Assembly (NCBI GenBank): GCA_964613235.1
Contig: CAZTGM010000001.1
Location: forward strand, 23,159 to 87,158
DNA from: J005 sp964613235
Lineage (GTDB): Bacteria > Pseudomonadota > Zetaproteobacteria > Mariprofundales > Mariprofundaceae
Reading direction: 5' to 3'
DNA length: 64,000 nt
The notes beneath the pieces were generated by a model, which was not told the origin of the DNA, made no database searches, and saw only the letters and a program-made list of their open reading frames with translations. How positions within the stretch are numbered: the first letter of the stretch is position 1; every line of letters starts with the position of its first letter. The position numbers and the translations under genes are program-made. Shown here piece by piece: positions 44,994 through 53,850 of this stretch.

Positions 44994-45809
44994 TTACTGT
45001 CCGGACACAGCATCTTCTGTTCCAGGCTCTTCTTCCAGTTGCTGCAAATATTCCCGCGCCAGTGCAGCATTCGGATTCGCCGGATTGGAGGCCAGCCCGG
45101 AGAACAACCCTCGCAGTTGCGCCGGTTCGTCATACAGCATCAGCACATCCATTACCTGCATCTGCAATTCTTCATCCGTCGCTCCATAGACAAACGAACG
45201 CAGGTGTTCCAGCGTTAACGGTGGCTCTACCCCTAGCGAAGCAATCGCATCCAGCGCTGCCAGTTGCAGATTCCGGTTACCTGATTGCAGGGCGTCCAGC
45301 AATTTCCGGAACACTTCGGCATACTGATCTTCACTGATATCCATATCGCCCAATTGCCTGAGCTTTTCGGCCTCATTATCCTGTACTGGACTGCCTTGTC
45401 CGCCCATGCCGACCGATGAAATAGTTAACGCAATCGGTGCTCTGGCCCCCAGGGTGCGCTGAGCTCCATGGCCGCCAACCAGGATAACCAGACGCTCTAC
45501 CCATCCCTTATCGGAACGAATCACAGAAAAACTGACGGACTTTCCCAGCAAACGCTGCGGGGCCTTTTCAACCGGCAATCCATCGAAATCATCCTGCACC
45601 TGTCGTTTGTTCAAAGCGTCCCCACCGTAAATGACAATCTCAAAACCGGCCTTGCGGCCGATATCATTCAACAATGATTCCAGATTCGTGGGCGAAACAT
45701 GTACAGATAATCGCCCTTGCTCAAACTGTATGGCGGCCATGCCTGAAGAAACAAACTGAATCGAAAACACAAACAAAGCCAGTGCACAAAGGGTGTGACG
45801 TATTGACAT
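44994..45809 (-). CDS. Secreted STN-like / HEAT-like repeat protein
   Basis: 271 residues with a signal peptide (MSIRHTLCALALFVFSIQFV, cleaved near SSGMAA). Residues about 27-115 (VSPTNLESLLNDIGRKAGFEIVIYG, then PVEKAPQRLLGKSVSFSV) look like an STN/secretin short domain. The C-terminal part has alpha-helical repeats (LLDALQSGNRNLQLAALDAIASLG) of HEAT type. It is likely periplasmic. The function is unknown; such domains occur next to secretins and TonB receptors, but none are near. The leader is short and no strong ribosome site is seen. Confidence 0.75.
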   Translation of the reverse strand: MSIRHTLCALALFVFSIQFVSSGMAAIQFEQGRLSVHVSPTNLESLLNDIGRKAGFEIVIYGGDALNKRQVQDDFDGLPVEKAPQRLLGKSVSFSVIRSDKGWVERLVILVGGHGAQRTLGARAPIALTISSVGMGGQGSPVQDNEAEKLRQLGDMDISEDQYAEVFRKLLDALQSGNRNLQLAALDAIASLGVEPPLTLEHLRSFVYGATDEELQMQVMDVLMLYDEPAQLRGLFSGLASNPANPNAALAREYLQQLEEEPGTEDAVSGQ

Positions 45810-45827
45810 GCCGGCATGGTAGGCAGA

Positions 45828-45855
45828 ATTATACCCCATGTCATGACGACAAAAA
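45828..45855 (-). promoter_or_regulatory. Candidate promoter of the STN/HEAT gene
   Basis: A consensus -10 TATAAT (45828-45833) has only a weak -35 (TTTTTG at 16 bp) that overlaps the tRNA terminator's T-run. The start codon is about 19 nt downstream of the -10. Confidence 0.45.
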
Positions 45856-45877
45856 GGCACCCTTCGGGTGCCTTTTA
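45851..45877 (-). terminator. Terminator after tRNA-His
   Basis: GGCACCC and GGGTGCC form a stem with a GAA loop, with A and T runs on either side. It ends the Pro-Arg-His tRNA transcript. Confidence 0.85.
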
Positions 45878-45882
45878 ACAAA

Positions 45883-45958
45883 TGGGGTGGATGATGGGAC
45901 TCGAACCCACAACCACCGGTACCACAAACCGGGGCTCTACCATTGAGCTACATCCACC
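45883..45958 (-). tRNA. tRNA-His (GTG)
   Basis: 76 nt with CCA. The extra 5' G (position -1) opposite C73 is present. Anticodon loop TTGTGGT gives GTG. Confidence 0.94.
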
Positions 45959-45962
45959 ATCG

Positions 45963-46039
45963 TGGCGCGCCTGGCAGGGCTCGAACCTGCAACCTACGGC
46001 TTAGAAGGCCGTTGCTCTATCCAATTGAGCTACAGGCGC
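45963..46039 (-). tRNA. tRNA-Arg (TCT)
   Basis: 77 nt with CCA. Acceptor GCGCCTG/CAGGCGC; anticodon loop CTTCTAA gives TCT, reading AGA and probably AGG. Confidence 0.94.
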
Positions 46040-46063
46040 CTACCAGACGTTGTCTCTCTTCGC

Positions 46064-46140
<77 letters not shown>

Positions 46141-46168
46141 TTTGACCGTTTGCGATGAGAGGCGGCGG

Positions 46169-46197
46169 AACATAGGCATATGGAAGCCTTACGTCAA
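46169..46197 (-). promoter_or_regulatory. Promoter of the tRNA-Pro-Arg-His operon
   Basis: TTGACG and TATGTT are 17 bp apart. The sequence just after the -10 is GC-rich (CCGCCGCC), a discriminator typical of stringently controlled stable RNA promoters. The rest of the gap up to hslV shows no gene. Confidence 0.65.
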
Positions 46198-46337
46198 TCC
46201 CTGAATTTCCCGATCTTTCCATACCACAATGTAATCTTTAGCTTTACGCACTGTCGGACATCAAGAAAATTCGACCGATAACGCCATGACAAGCATCTTC
46301 ACTGGCGCATAAATCCATTTATCGGAGCGTAAACGAT

Positions 46338-46892
46338 ATGAGTAACATCAAAATGCGCGGAACCACGATCTGTTGCGTGCGCAAGGGAGATCAGGTGGCC
46401 ATTGCCGGCGATGGACAGGTCACACTGGGTGATACCGTCGTCAAACATGGCGCCCGTAAAATCCGCGCCATTCGTGAAGGCTGCATCATCACCGGCTTTG
46501 CCGGCTCCACGGCCGATGCCATGAACCTGTTCGAGCGCTTCGAAGCCAAACTCGATGAACACGGTAGCAGCCTGTTAAGAGCCGCCGTCGCACTGGCCAA
46601 GGACTGGCGTACTGACAAATTCCTTCGCCAACTGGAAGCGATGATGATCGTTGCCGATGCGGAACATACACTGCTGATCTCCGGCAATGGTGATGTGCTG
46701 GAACCGGATGACGGCGTCGCGGCCATTGGCTCCGGTGGCAATTACGCCAAGGCTGCTGCAGCGGCACTGGTACGCAATACGGACATGGAAGCCGTGGATA
46801 TCGTCAGAGAAGCCATGGCTGTAGCCGCCAACATCTGCGTCTATACTAATGATCATGTCCTGGTTGAATCCATTACGGGAGAAGCCGCATGA
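46338..46892 (+). CDS. hslV: HslV protease subunit
   Basis: 184 residues. The propeptide of eight residues ends before Thr9 (TTICCVRKGDQVAIAGDGQVT), the N-terminal nucleophile. It forms the proteasome-like core of HslUV. GGAG is 10 nt before the ATG. No clear heat-shock sigma-32 promoter was found upstream. Confidence 0.95.
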   Translation: MSNIKMRGTTICCVRKGDQVAIAGDGQVTLGDTVVKHGARKIRAIREGCIITGFAGSTADAMNLFERFEAKLDEHGSSLLRAAVALAKDWRTDKFLRQLEAMMIVADAEHTLLISGNGDVLEPDDGVAAIGSGGNYAKAAAAALVRNTDMEAVDIVREAMAVAANICVYTNDHVLVESITGEAA

Positions 46893-48232
46893 GTCACACC
46901 ATGACCCCCAGAGAAATCATTTCAGAACTGGATCGTTTCATTATCGGCCAGCACGAAGCCAAGCGCGCTGTAGCCATTGCACTGCGCAACCGCTGGCGCA
47001 GACAACAGGTTTCTTCACCCATGCGTGAGGAAATCACACCGAAAAACATCCTCATGATCGGCCCCACTGGTGTTGGCAAAACAGAAATCGCCCGTCGCCT
47101 GGCACGCCTGGCCAATGCACCTTTCGTCAAGGTTGAAGCGACGAAATACACCGAAGTCGGTTATGTTGGACGTGATGTCGAAACCATTATCCGCGACCTG
47201 GTGGATACGGCCATCAAAATCGTACGTGAAGAACACCTGGCCAAGGTCAAAATCCGCGCCGAAAAAGCAGCCGAAGACCGGCTGCTGGATATTCTGCTAC
47301 CCCGCCCGGTTGGTAACAGCTCCGGCCCTGTAGCCACTGGTACACATCAGGCCAGCCATGACAGCCGTGAAAAGATGCGCGCCAAGCTCCGCCTGGGCGA
47401 ACTCGATGAACGACAGGTCGAAATCGAAATTACACCTCAGGCCAGTTCCATACCTGTCATGCAGATTCTTTCCGGCCAGCCCAATGAAGAGCTGGATCTG
47501 AAAGATATGTTCGGCTCACTGATGGGCGGAGGTAAAAAAACCAAGCGCATGACCGTCGCCGATGCACTGAAGGTTCTGCAACAACAGGAAGCCGACCGCC
47601 TGCTGGATATGGATGCCGTCAAGGAGGATGCCATTAAACGTGCCGAAAACGATGGCATCGTCTTTCTGGATGAAATGGACAAAATCACACACCGTGAAGG
47701 GCAACATGGCGATATTTCCCGTGAGGGAGTCCAGCGTGATCTGCTACCTCTGGTCGAGGGCACAACCGTGAACACGCGCTATGGCCATATCAAAACCGAC
47801 CACATCCTGTTCATTGCATCCGGCGCATTCCATCTGGCACGCCCCAGCGATCTGATTCCGGAATTGCAGGGGCGCTTTCCCATCCGCGTCAATCTTCAGC
47901 CGCTTGGTGACGAAGAATTCCGACGCATTCTCGTTGAACCGGAATCATCGCTGACACGCCAGTATGCTGCATTGCTGCAGGCGGAAAATGTCACGATTAC
48001 ATTCAGCGATGATGCCATCAGCGAAATCGCCCGTATCGCTGTAACTGTTAATGAGAAAACCGAGAATATCGGCGCACGACGCCTGCACACACTGCTGGAA
48101 CGTGTACTGGATACCATCAGTTTTGAAGCATCGGACCGGAGTCATGAGAATATCGTTGTCGATGGTGAATACGTACGTCAGCAACTGGTGGATATCAGCA
48201 TGGATGAAGATCTTTCCCGCTACATCTTGTAG
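46889..48232 (+). CDS. hslU: HslU unfoldase
   Basis: 447 residues. MTPREIISELDRFIIGQHEAK at the start, Walker A GPTGVGKTEIARRLA, pore loop GYVGRDVE, a charged I-domain in the middle, and the C-terminal tail DEDLSRYIL that enters HslV. It overlaps hslV (ATGA). Confidence 0.96.
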   Translation: MSHTMTPREIISELDRFIIGQHEAKRAVAIALRNRWRRQQVSSPMREEITPKNILMIGPTGVGKTEIARRLARLANAPFVKVEATKYTEVGYVGRDVETIIRDLVDTAIKIVREEHLAKVKIRAEKAAEDRLLDILLPRPVGNSSGPVATGTHQASHDSREKMRAKLRLGELDERQVEIEITPQASSIPVMQILSGQPNEELDLKDMFGSLMGGGKKTKRMTVADALKVLQQQEADRLLDMDAVKEDAIKRAENDGIVFLDEMDKITHREGQHGDISREGVQRDLLPLVEGTTVNTRYGHIKTDHILFIASGAFHLARPSDLIPELQGRFPIRVNLQPLGDEEFRRILVEPESSLTRQYAALLQAENVTITFSDDAISEIARIAVTVNEKTENIGARRLHTLLERVLDTISFEASDRSHENIVVDGEYVRQQLVDISMDEDLSRYIL

Positions 48233-48255
48233 GTAAAGGCGCAAACATTACACAT

Positions 48256-48276
48256 GGAACGTGTAAAAAACGTTCC
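48256..48276. repeat. Inverted repeat after hslU
   Basis: GGAACGT and ACGTTCC flank a 7-nt A-rich loop. There is no T-run after it, so it is a poor intrinsic terminator but could be a Rho-site partner or RNA-stabilising hairpin. Confidence 0.4.
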
Positions 48277-48351
48277 CACCATTGAGTACCATGATGTTAA
48301 GATGTTCCCTGTCGCCGTAACGACAAAAAAACGTTAAAGCCGGAGGAAGCC

Positions 48352-48930
48352 ATGAAATATCCAGTACTTATTTCTGTTGCCATGCTGCTCGCAGCCTGCG
48401 CCACACCGCACCAGGAGCGCACAACAACGACAGGCGCCCTGATCGGTGCCACGGCCGGTGCAGTCATCGGCTCGCAAAGCGACCGCACTGCTGAAGGTGC
48501 AGTCATCGGCGGCGTCATCGGTGGTCTGGCCGGCGCAATCATCGGCGATGACCAGCGTGCAAGTGCCGCAGACCCTCGCTACCACCGACGCAATTGCCCC
48601 GATGGCGAATCGTTCTTCCGGCGTGCACAACACGAACGCAATCTGCATGAAAAGATCGAACTGATGCAGCAGGGGATCCGTTACTGTCCCAATAATCCGG
48701 CGGCCCACAATGACCTTGGCGTGGCATACATGCGTATCGGAAATCGTCAGCAGGCAGCCCGACACTTTAAGCGGGCGCTGCAAATTGATCCCTATTATCA
48801 GCCGGCCCGTGCCAACCTGAACAGGCTGAATCGTGGCCATAAACATTATGACGATGATCATGGCAATCGCATCGAACGTCACCATGGGAAACATGATGAT
48901 GAGCATCATAAGGATTATTACGAAGACTGA
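48352..48930 (+). CDS. Glycine-zipper lipoprotein with TPR and His-rich tail
   Basis: 192 residues. The signal peptide ends in a lipobox, LLAAC (Cys16). A glycine zipper follows (GALIGATAGAVIG, then GAVIGGVIGGLAGAIIG), as in envelope lipoproteins. Then come TPR helices (HNDLGVAYMRIGNRQQAARH, FKRALQIDP). The last 30 residues are mostly His, Asp, Glu, Lys and Tyr (GHKHYDDDHGN, HHGKHDDEHHKDYYED), which could bind metal. GGAGG lies 4-6 nt before the ATG. I do not recognise it as a named protein. Confidence 0.8.
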   Translation: MKYPVLISVAMLLAACATPHQERTTTTGALIGATAGAVIGSQSDRTAEGAVIGGVIGGLAGAIIGDDQRASAADPRYHRRNCPDGESFFRRAQHERNLHEKIELMQQGIRYCPNNPAAHNDLGVAYMRIGNRQQAARHFKRALQIDPYYQPARANLNRLNRGHKHYDDDHGNRIERHHGKHDDEHHKDYYED

Positions 48931-48942
48931 TCGCACACAAAA

Positions 48943-48964
48943 CGGGCCTGCCAGTGCGGGCCCG
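48943..48964. repeat. GC-rich hairpin between convergent genes
   Basis: CGGGCC and GGCCCG can pair across nine bases in the 35-bp gap between the lipoprotein gene and rsuA. There is no strong T-run, so it is a weak two-way terminator candidate. Confidence 0.35.
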
Positions 48965-48965
48965 G

Positions 48966-49700
48966 TTATGCCATGCCCTGCTCAATCCATATCAGTAATT
49001 CTTTCTCATCCACGACCTGACATTCGCCCGGCGCCAGCTGTAACGCATCCAGTGTCAGTGCGCCGATGGCATGGCGGTGCAATACCTCCACATGATTGCC
49101 GACAGCGGCAAACATACGCCGGACCTGATGATAACGGCCTTCAAACACGGTCACTTCCATCTCATGTTCACTCAAAGGCACCGCCTGTGCCGGCAGGCAG
49201 GGATCATCGTCCCCCTCCAATAGCAGACGACCGCTGGCAAATACATCGACTTCATCGCCTCGCAACGGACGCGCCAGCCTGGCTCGATAGGTCTTGCCGA
49301 TGCCATGTTTCGGACTGGTCAGTTCATGATTCAGCTGCCCGTTATCCGTCACAATCAGTAGCCCTGATGTTTCCTTGTCCAACCTGCCGACACTGCTGAA
49401 TGGCGGTTTGCGCTGTGACCAGCGCGGTGGGAAATCATCATAAATCAGCCTGCCCTGTTCACGATGCGAACAAACAGCACCGACCGGCTTATGGTATATA
49501 ACCGTCAGACCATCGGGATGATCCAGCGCTTCACCGTCGACACGCACGCATGCCGCATCCACCTTTTGCGATGCTGCATTCGCCGGCACACCATCCACCT
49601 CGATCAGTCCCTGCCGCACCCACCCGGCCACCTGTTTACGGCTGCCATAGCCCAGACGACTGAGCAAGCGATCAAGACGTTCTCGGTGTATTTTTCTCAT
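48966..49700 (-). CDS. rsuA: RsuA-type pseudouridine synthase
   Basis: 244 residues. An N-terminal S4 domain (RLDRLLSRLGYGSRKQV) and the catalytic motif GRLDKETSGLLIVT mark the RsuA/RluE family. RsuA modifies U516 of 16S rRNA. The exact target is inferred from family. The ATG overlaps the rsmC stop by one base. Confidence 0.88.
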   Translation of the reverse strand: MRKIHRERLDRLLSRLGYGSRKQVAGWVRQGLIEVDGVPANAASQKVDAACVRVDGEALDHPDGLTVIYHKPVGAVCSHREQGRLIYDDFPPRWSQRKPPFSSVGRLDKETSGLLIVTDNGQLNHELTSPKHGIGKTYRARLARPLRGDEVDVFASGRLLLEGDDDPCLPAQAVPLSEHEMEVTVFEGRYHQVRRMFAAVGNHVEVLHRHAIGALTLDALQLAPGECQVVDEKELLIWIEQGMA

Positions 49701-50695
49701 CAGCCAACTCCGTATAGCACCTTGAAGCCCTGCTGCTGTACCAGTACATCGCAGCTTGCGCAGTGCTCACGCATAACCTGTTCATAAGGCAACTGGCGAT
49801 TGGCCACGACCCACAAGCGCCCGCCTGTACGCAGGCTGCGGCATGCCTGCGCAATAATTTTCCGGCCCAGTTCTGTCTGCCGCTGCAAACCGCGATGAAA
49901 CGGCGGATTACACACAATCCAGTCCAGATTTGCCGGCAACGGTTCGCGTGCCGCATCCAGCCAGTGCAGACGGACATGATCCTGCCAGACCGCAAGATTG
50001 CGTTCGGCCATCACCAGCGCCTGCCTGTCCGCATCCAGCAAATGAAGCTGTATGATGCCTTTCATATCCTGCAGCAATGACGATGCCAGTGCGCCATAGC
50101 CACAGCACAAATCCATGCCTTCCCCGCGCAAGTCATCGGGAAGCTGCTGCAACAACAAAGCACTGCCCGTATCGATACGATCCCAGCTGAACAGCCCTGG
50201 CCGCGTCCACAAGCCATGGCGTTCCGGACGCTGCGGCGCTGCGGCATCCCGCCATTGTTGCAGGACTTCCGGTTCACCGCTCCGGCGCAAAACCATGAGG
50301 CGGCACTTGGCGCGGCTGATATGACTGACCTCCCCCAGTTGCGCCAGCTGCTTGTGCAGGCTTTTGGCGCCACCACGATTGGAGGCCACAAGGGCCAACC
50401 ATCCGCCTTCTGCAACATGCTCCCATGCCTCGGCTACGGCCCCCAGCATCTGCTGCCGATTTTTCAACGGCAACAACGCACACCAGTCGCAGCTTTGCGG
50501 CCAATGTTCAACACAAACGATACCCGCCTGCCGCAGCTCCAGCACATCGCTGCGGAAGCTCTGCATGCAATACACATCTTGCCGCTGCTGCAAATCGATC
50601 AGCAGCGGATGCATCTGTGCCTGCATGATCGTCCCCCGACCAGCCGGCTGCTGCAAAAGATAATCGTAGAGCAGCCCTGCCTCAGCCTGCATCAC
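49700..50695 (-). CDS. rsmC: RsmC-like 16S rRNA guanine methyltransferase
   Basis: 331 residues with two methyltransferase-like halves. The active half is C-terminal: DLCCGYGALASSLL (SAM site) and DWIVCNPPFHRG (catalytic N-P-P-F). The N-terminal half is degenerate, as in RsmC, which methylates G1207. A double ATG overlaps the dut stop. Confidence 0.88.
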   Translation of the reverse strand: MMQAEAGLLYDYLLQQPAGRGTIMQAQMHPLLIDLQQRQDVYCMQSFRSDVLELRQAGIVCVEHWPQSCDWCALLPLKNRQQMLGAVAEAWEHVAEGGWLALVASNRGGAKSLHKQLAQLGEVSHISRAKCRLMVLRRSGEPEVLQQWRDAAAPQRPERHGLWTRPGLFSWDRIDTGSALLLQQLPDDLRGEGMDLCCGYGALASSLLQDMKGIIQLHLLDADRQALVMAERNLAVWQDHVRLHWLDAAREPLPANLDWIVCNPPFHRGLQRQTELGRKIIAQACRSLRTGGRLWVVANRQLPYEQVMREHCASCDVLVQQQGFKVLYGVG

Positions 50696-51144
50696 TGATG
50701 CCCTGAACTACCGAACCCTCCTGCTCCGCGTTCCGTCTCCGTCAATTCCGCTACCTCTTGCCAGGCCGCCTGCATGCAGGACGCAATAACCATCTGCGCT
50801 ATGCGGTCTCCGCGTTGAATATGAAACGGCACATCCCCCAGGTTGATCAGAATTACGCCGACTTCACCGCGATAATCGGCATCGATCGTACCCGGCGAAT
50901 TCAGCACACTGATGCCGTGTTTCAGCGCCAGCCCTGAACGGGGACGCACCTGGGCTTCAAAACCTTCGGGCAAGGCCATAGCAAAGCCGGTCGGAATCAG
51001 GCGCCGCTCGCCCGGCTGCAGCACCACGGATTCCTCCACAGCCGCTCGCAGATCCATACCGGCAGCCGCCGCACTGGCATAATGCGGCAACTGCAGCCCC
51101 TCGCCATGTGGCAATCGTTGTATTGCAATCACGGGTCCTTTCAT
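50692..51144 (-). CDS. dut: dUTP diphosphatase
   Basis: 150 residues. All five dUTPase motifs are visible: AAGMDLRA, RPRSGLALKHGI, NSPGTIDADYRGEV, IQRGDRIAQMVI and GAGGFGSSG at the C-terminus. It keeps uracil out of DNA. It overlaps coaBC (ATGA). Confidence 0.96.
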   Translation of the reverse strand: MKGPVIAIQRLPHGEGLQLPHYASAAAAGMDLRAAVEESVVLQPGERRLIPTGFAMALPEGFEAQVRPRSGLALKHGISVLNSPGTIDADYRGEVGVILINLGDVPFHIQRGDRIAQMVIASCMQAAWQEVAELTETERGAGGFGSSGHQ

Positions 51145-52328
51145 GTTTCCCCCTCCATGTCATGAATCATGTGCACCAACCGCTCGGCCAATTGTGCCTT
51201 ATGCATCTCCGGCAGTTCGATCACCTGCCCGGCATCCACCCACCAGCCACCGCCCAGCGTGCTCCCCATACGACCGGCATCATTGGCCACAATCGCATCC
51301 ACACCCTTGGCCTGCAATTTCCGCTGCGCATGGTCGATATGTTCTTCCCGCTCGGCCGCAAAGGCAATTACCCGCCGAGGACGTTGTGTCATATGCGCGA
51401 TATCCGCCACAATATCGGCATTTTCCGTCAACTGTAGTGAGACCTGTCCATGCCCCTGACGCTTAAGCTTGCCATACACCGGCTCTGCAATGCGATAATC
51501 ACTGACGGCCGCGGCTGCAACAAACACATCCGCACCCTCAGCATGCGTCATGCATGCCGCATGCATCTGTTGTGCACTTTCCACATCAATACGCTGCATC
51601 GGCATCGCGCTATACGCCACATCAGGACCTGCCACCAGTGTGACCGTTGCCCCTGCGACCATGGCTGCCTCGGCAATATGCAAACCCAGCATACCGGAAG
51701 CCCGATTGCTCAATATGCGCACATCGTCCCAGCGCTCCCGGGTCGGACCGGTATTGATGACCCAGTGCTGCCCCTGCAAAAACGGCGTGCCGCAGGTACA
51801 ACGAATCGCAGCCAGTATTGTTTCCGGCTCGCTCAAACGTCCAACGCCCTGCTCCCCACAGGCCAGTTCACCTTCCTCGGGCCCGACCATATACACACCA
51901 CGTTCCTGCAACAGCGCAATATTCCGCTGCGTAGCCTCTGCCTGCCACATAGTCGTATTCATTGCCGGCGCCAGCAGACAGGGAATATCCGCCGCCAGAA
52001 ACATGGTCGTCAGTAAATCATCGGCCATGCCGTGAGCAAAACGGGCTATCAGATTGGCCGTCGCCGGTGCCACCAGCAACACGTCGGCTTCACGTACCAG
52101 CCGAATATGCCCCATTTCACGTTCGCTGGTCAGATCAAACAGTTCCGTATACACCTGCCGGCCAGTCAACGCCTCAAACATCAATGGCGACACGAATTGC
52201 TGTGCGCCGGACGTCATGACGCAGCGCACCTCCGCCCCCTGCCTGCGCAGCAGGCGCGCCAGTTCGGCAACGCGATACACCGCGATGCCGCCGCCAATGC
52301 CCAGCAGGATACGCTTGCCGTTCAGCAT
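51141..52328 (-). CDS. coaBC: Bifunctional CoaBC
   Basis: 395 residues. The CoaC decarboxylase half has His74 in MGHIRL, PAMNTTMW and the Cys loop GELACGEQGVGRL. The CoaB synthetase half begins at HWVINTGPTRE and has VSDYRIAEPVYGKLKR. It makes 4'-phosphopantetheine for coenzyme A. The coaBC-dut pair is common in proteobacteria. Confidence 0.95.
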   Translation of the reverse strand: MLNGKRILLGIGGGIAVYRVAELARLLRRQGAEVRCVMTSGAQQFVSPLMFEALTGRQVYTELFDLTSEREMGHIRLVREADVLLVAPATANLIARFAHGMADDLLTTMFLAADIPCLLAPAMNTTMWQAEATQRNIALLQERGVYMVGPEEGELACGEQGVGRLSEPETILAAIRCTCGTPFLQGQHWVINTGPTRERWDDVRILSNRASGMLGLHIAEAAMVAGATVTLVAGPDVAYSAMPMQRIDVESAQQMHAACMTHAEGADVFVAAAAVSDYRIAEPVYGKLKRQGHGQVSLQLTENADIVADIAHMTQRPRRVIAFAAEREEHIDHAQRKLQAKGVDAIVANDAGRMGSTLGGGWWVDAGQVIELPEMHKAQLAERLVHMIHDMEGET

Positions 52329-52810
52329 CAGCCTGCGCGCAGTTCCTGCAGTGCCTCGTAAACGGCCTGTACATGCCCCTTCACACGCACCTTGCGCCAG
52401 AGCTTGCGTACAATGCCGTCCGGATCGATAATAAATGTCGAACGCTCAATACCCCGCACCTGTTTGCCATACATGTTTTTCATCTGGATGACGTCGAACG
52501 CTTTGCATAAAGCCTCTTCCGCATCTGCAATCAGGCGAAACGGCAGAGCCTGCTTTTCGGCGAAACGCTGATGTGAAACCAGCGAATCGCGACTGACACC
52601 GATAATCTCCGCATCCAGTTGCTTGAAGTCGTTCAGTGCATCACGGAACTCACAGGATTCCGTTGTGCAACCTGGTGTCGAATCCTTGGGGTAAAAATAG
52701 AGCACAACCCATAAGCCTTTCAGCTCCACCAGATTGACCTCACCTTCCGGCCATGCCGGCACGGCAAGATCGGGAACCCGGTCACCCTCGTTCAATGTAT
52801 AATCACCCAT
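52328..52810 (-). CDS. bcp: Peroxiredoxin, Bcp type
   Basis: 160 residues. Peroxidatic Cys48 and a second Cys53 lie in TPGCTTESCEFRD, the 5-residue spacing of atypical 2-Cys Bcp/PrxQ enzymes. It reduces peroxides using thioredoxin. It is divergent from ispH with a 101-bp gap in which no clear promoter is seen. Confidence 0.94.
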   Translation of the reverse strand: MGDYTLNEGDRVPDLAVPAWPEGEVNLVELKGLWVVLYFYPKDSTPGCTTESCEFRDALNDFKQLDAEIIGVSRDSLVSHQRFAEKQALPFRLIADAEEALCKAFDVIQMKNMYGKQVRGIERSTFIIDPDGIVRKLWRKVRVKGHVQAVYEALQELRAG

Positions 52811-52911
52811 GGTTCACTCCTTTCATTATCGTTACCACGACAATCGCTGCGGTTTTTTCTTTTCAGGCTCCGATGATAGTGTATGCGCATCATCCGTCGA
52901 GGAGAAAGCGC

Positions 52912-53850
52912 GTGAACGAAATCATACTGGCCGAACCCAGAGGCTTTTGCGCCGGCGTTGACCGGGCCATCGAAATTGTCGAACGGGCGCTCGAAGTCTA
53001 TGGAGCCCCGGTCTATGTACGCCATGAGATCGTGCACAACCGTTTTGTCGTTGAAGACCTGCGCACCAAAGGCGCGGTCTTTATCGATGAAGTAGACGAT
53101 GCACCGGACGGTGCCCTGCTGATCTTTTCTGCCCATGGTGTCAGCAAGGCCGTGCGCCAGCGCGCCGATGAGCGTGGCCTGCGCGTTATCGATGCGACCT
53201 GCCCTCTGGTCACGAAGGTGCATCTGGAATTGCTGCGCCATTATGCCCAGGGTGATCAGGTCATTCTAATCGGCCATGCCGGTCACCCGGAAGTAGAAGG
53301 TACGATGGGCCAGGCACCGGAAGGCGCCGTATTGCTCATCTCCGAAGCGGAAGAGGTTGCCGGTTTGCAGGTTCGCAATGCGGACAAACTGGCCTATGTC
53401 ACCCAGACCACCTTATCCGTAGATGATACCCGGGATGTTATCACTGCGCTCAAACAACGTTTTCCGAATATCAAAGGACCCAAACGAGAAGACATCTGTT
53501 ATGCCACCAGCAATCGCCAGCTGGCCGTCAAGGAACTGGCGCAAAACTGCGATATCGTGCTGGTCATCGGCTCGAAAAACTCATCGAACAGCAATCGCCT
53601 GCGCGAGGTAGCCGAACGGGGCGGCGCACGCGCCTATCTGATTGATGGCGCGGAAGATATCAATACAACATGGCTGGAACAGATCGAACACGTCGGTGTC
53701 ACCGCTGGCGCATCAGCACCGGAAGTGCTGGTGCAAGGCGTCATTGACTGGTTGAAGAACCATGGCGCGAAGACTGTCACCCCATTAACCGTACGTGAGG
53801 AAAACGTGCATTTCTCCCTGCCGGACTCCCTGCGCACTCCGTCCGCCTAA
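52912..53850 (+). CDS. ispH: HMBPP reductase IspH
   Basis: 312 residues. The three Fe-S cysteines are Cys13 (GFCAGVDRAI), Cys97 (DATCPLV) and Cys196 (DICYATSNRQ). It forms isopentenyl and dimethylallyl diphosphate. GTG at 52912 with GGAG 7 nt upstream decides the start; longer upstream frames overlap bcp. The stop overlaps that of the convergent gene. Confidence 0.96.
   Translation: MNEIILAEPRGFCAGVDRAIEIVERALEVYGAPVYVRHEIVHNRFVVEDLRTKGAVFIDEVDDAPDGALLIFSAHGVSKAVRQRADERGLRVIDATCPLVTKVHLELLRHYAQGDQVILIGHAGHPEVEGTMGQAPEGAVLLISEAEEVAGLQVRNADKLAYVTQTTLSVDDTRDVITALKQRFPNIKGPKREDICYATSNRQLAVKELAQNCDIVLVIGSKNSSNSNRLREVAERGGARAYLIDGAEDINTTWLEQIEHVGVTAGASAPEVLVQGVIDWLKNHGAKTVTPLTVREENVHFSLPDSLRTPSA

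Noticed and set aside
48334..48936. Minus-strand frame of 200 codons opposite the TPR lipoprotein
   Set aside because: Met/Ile-rich translation is the mirror of the His/Asp-rich tail; the plus strand has lipobox, glycine zipper and ribosome site.
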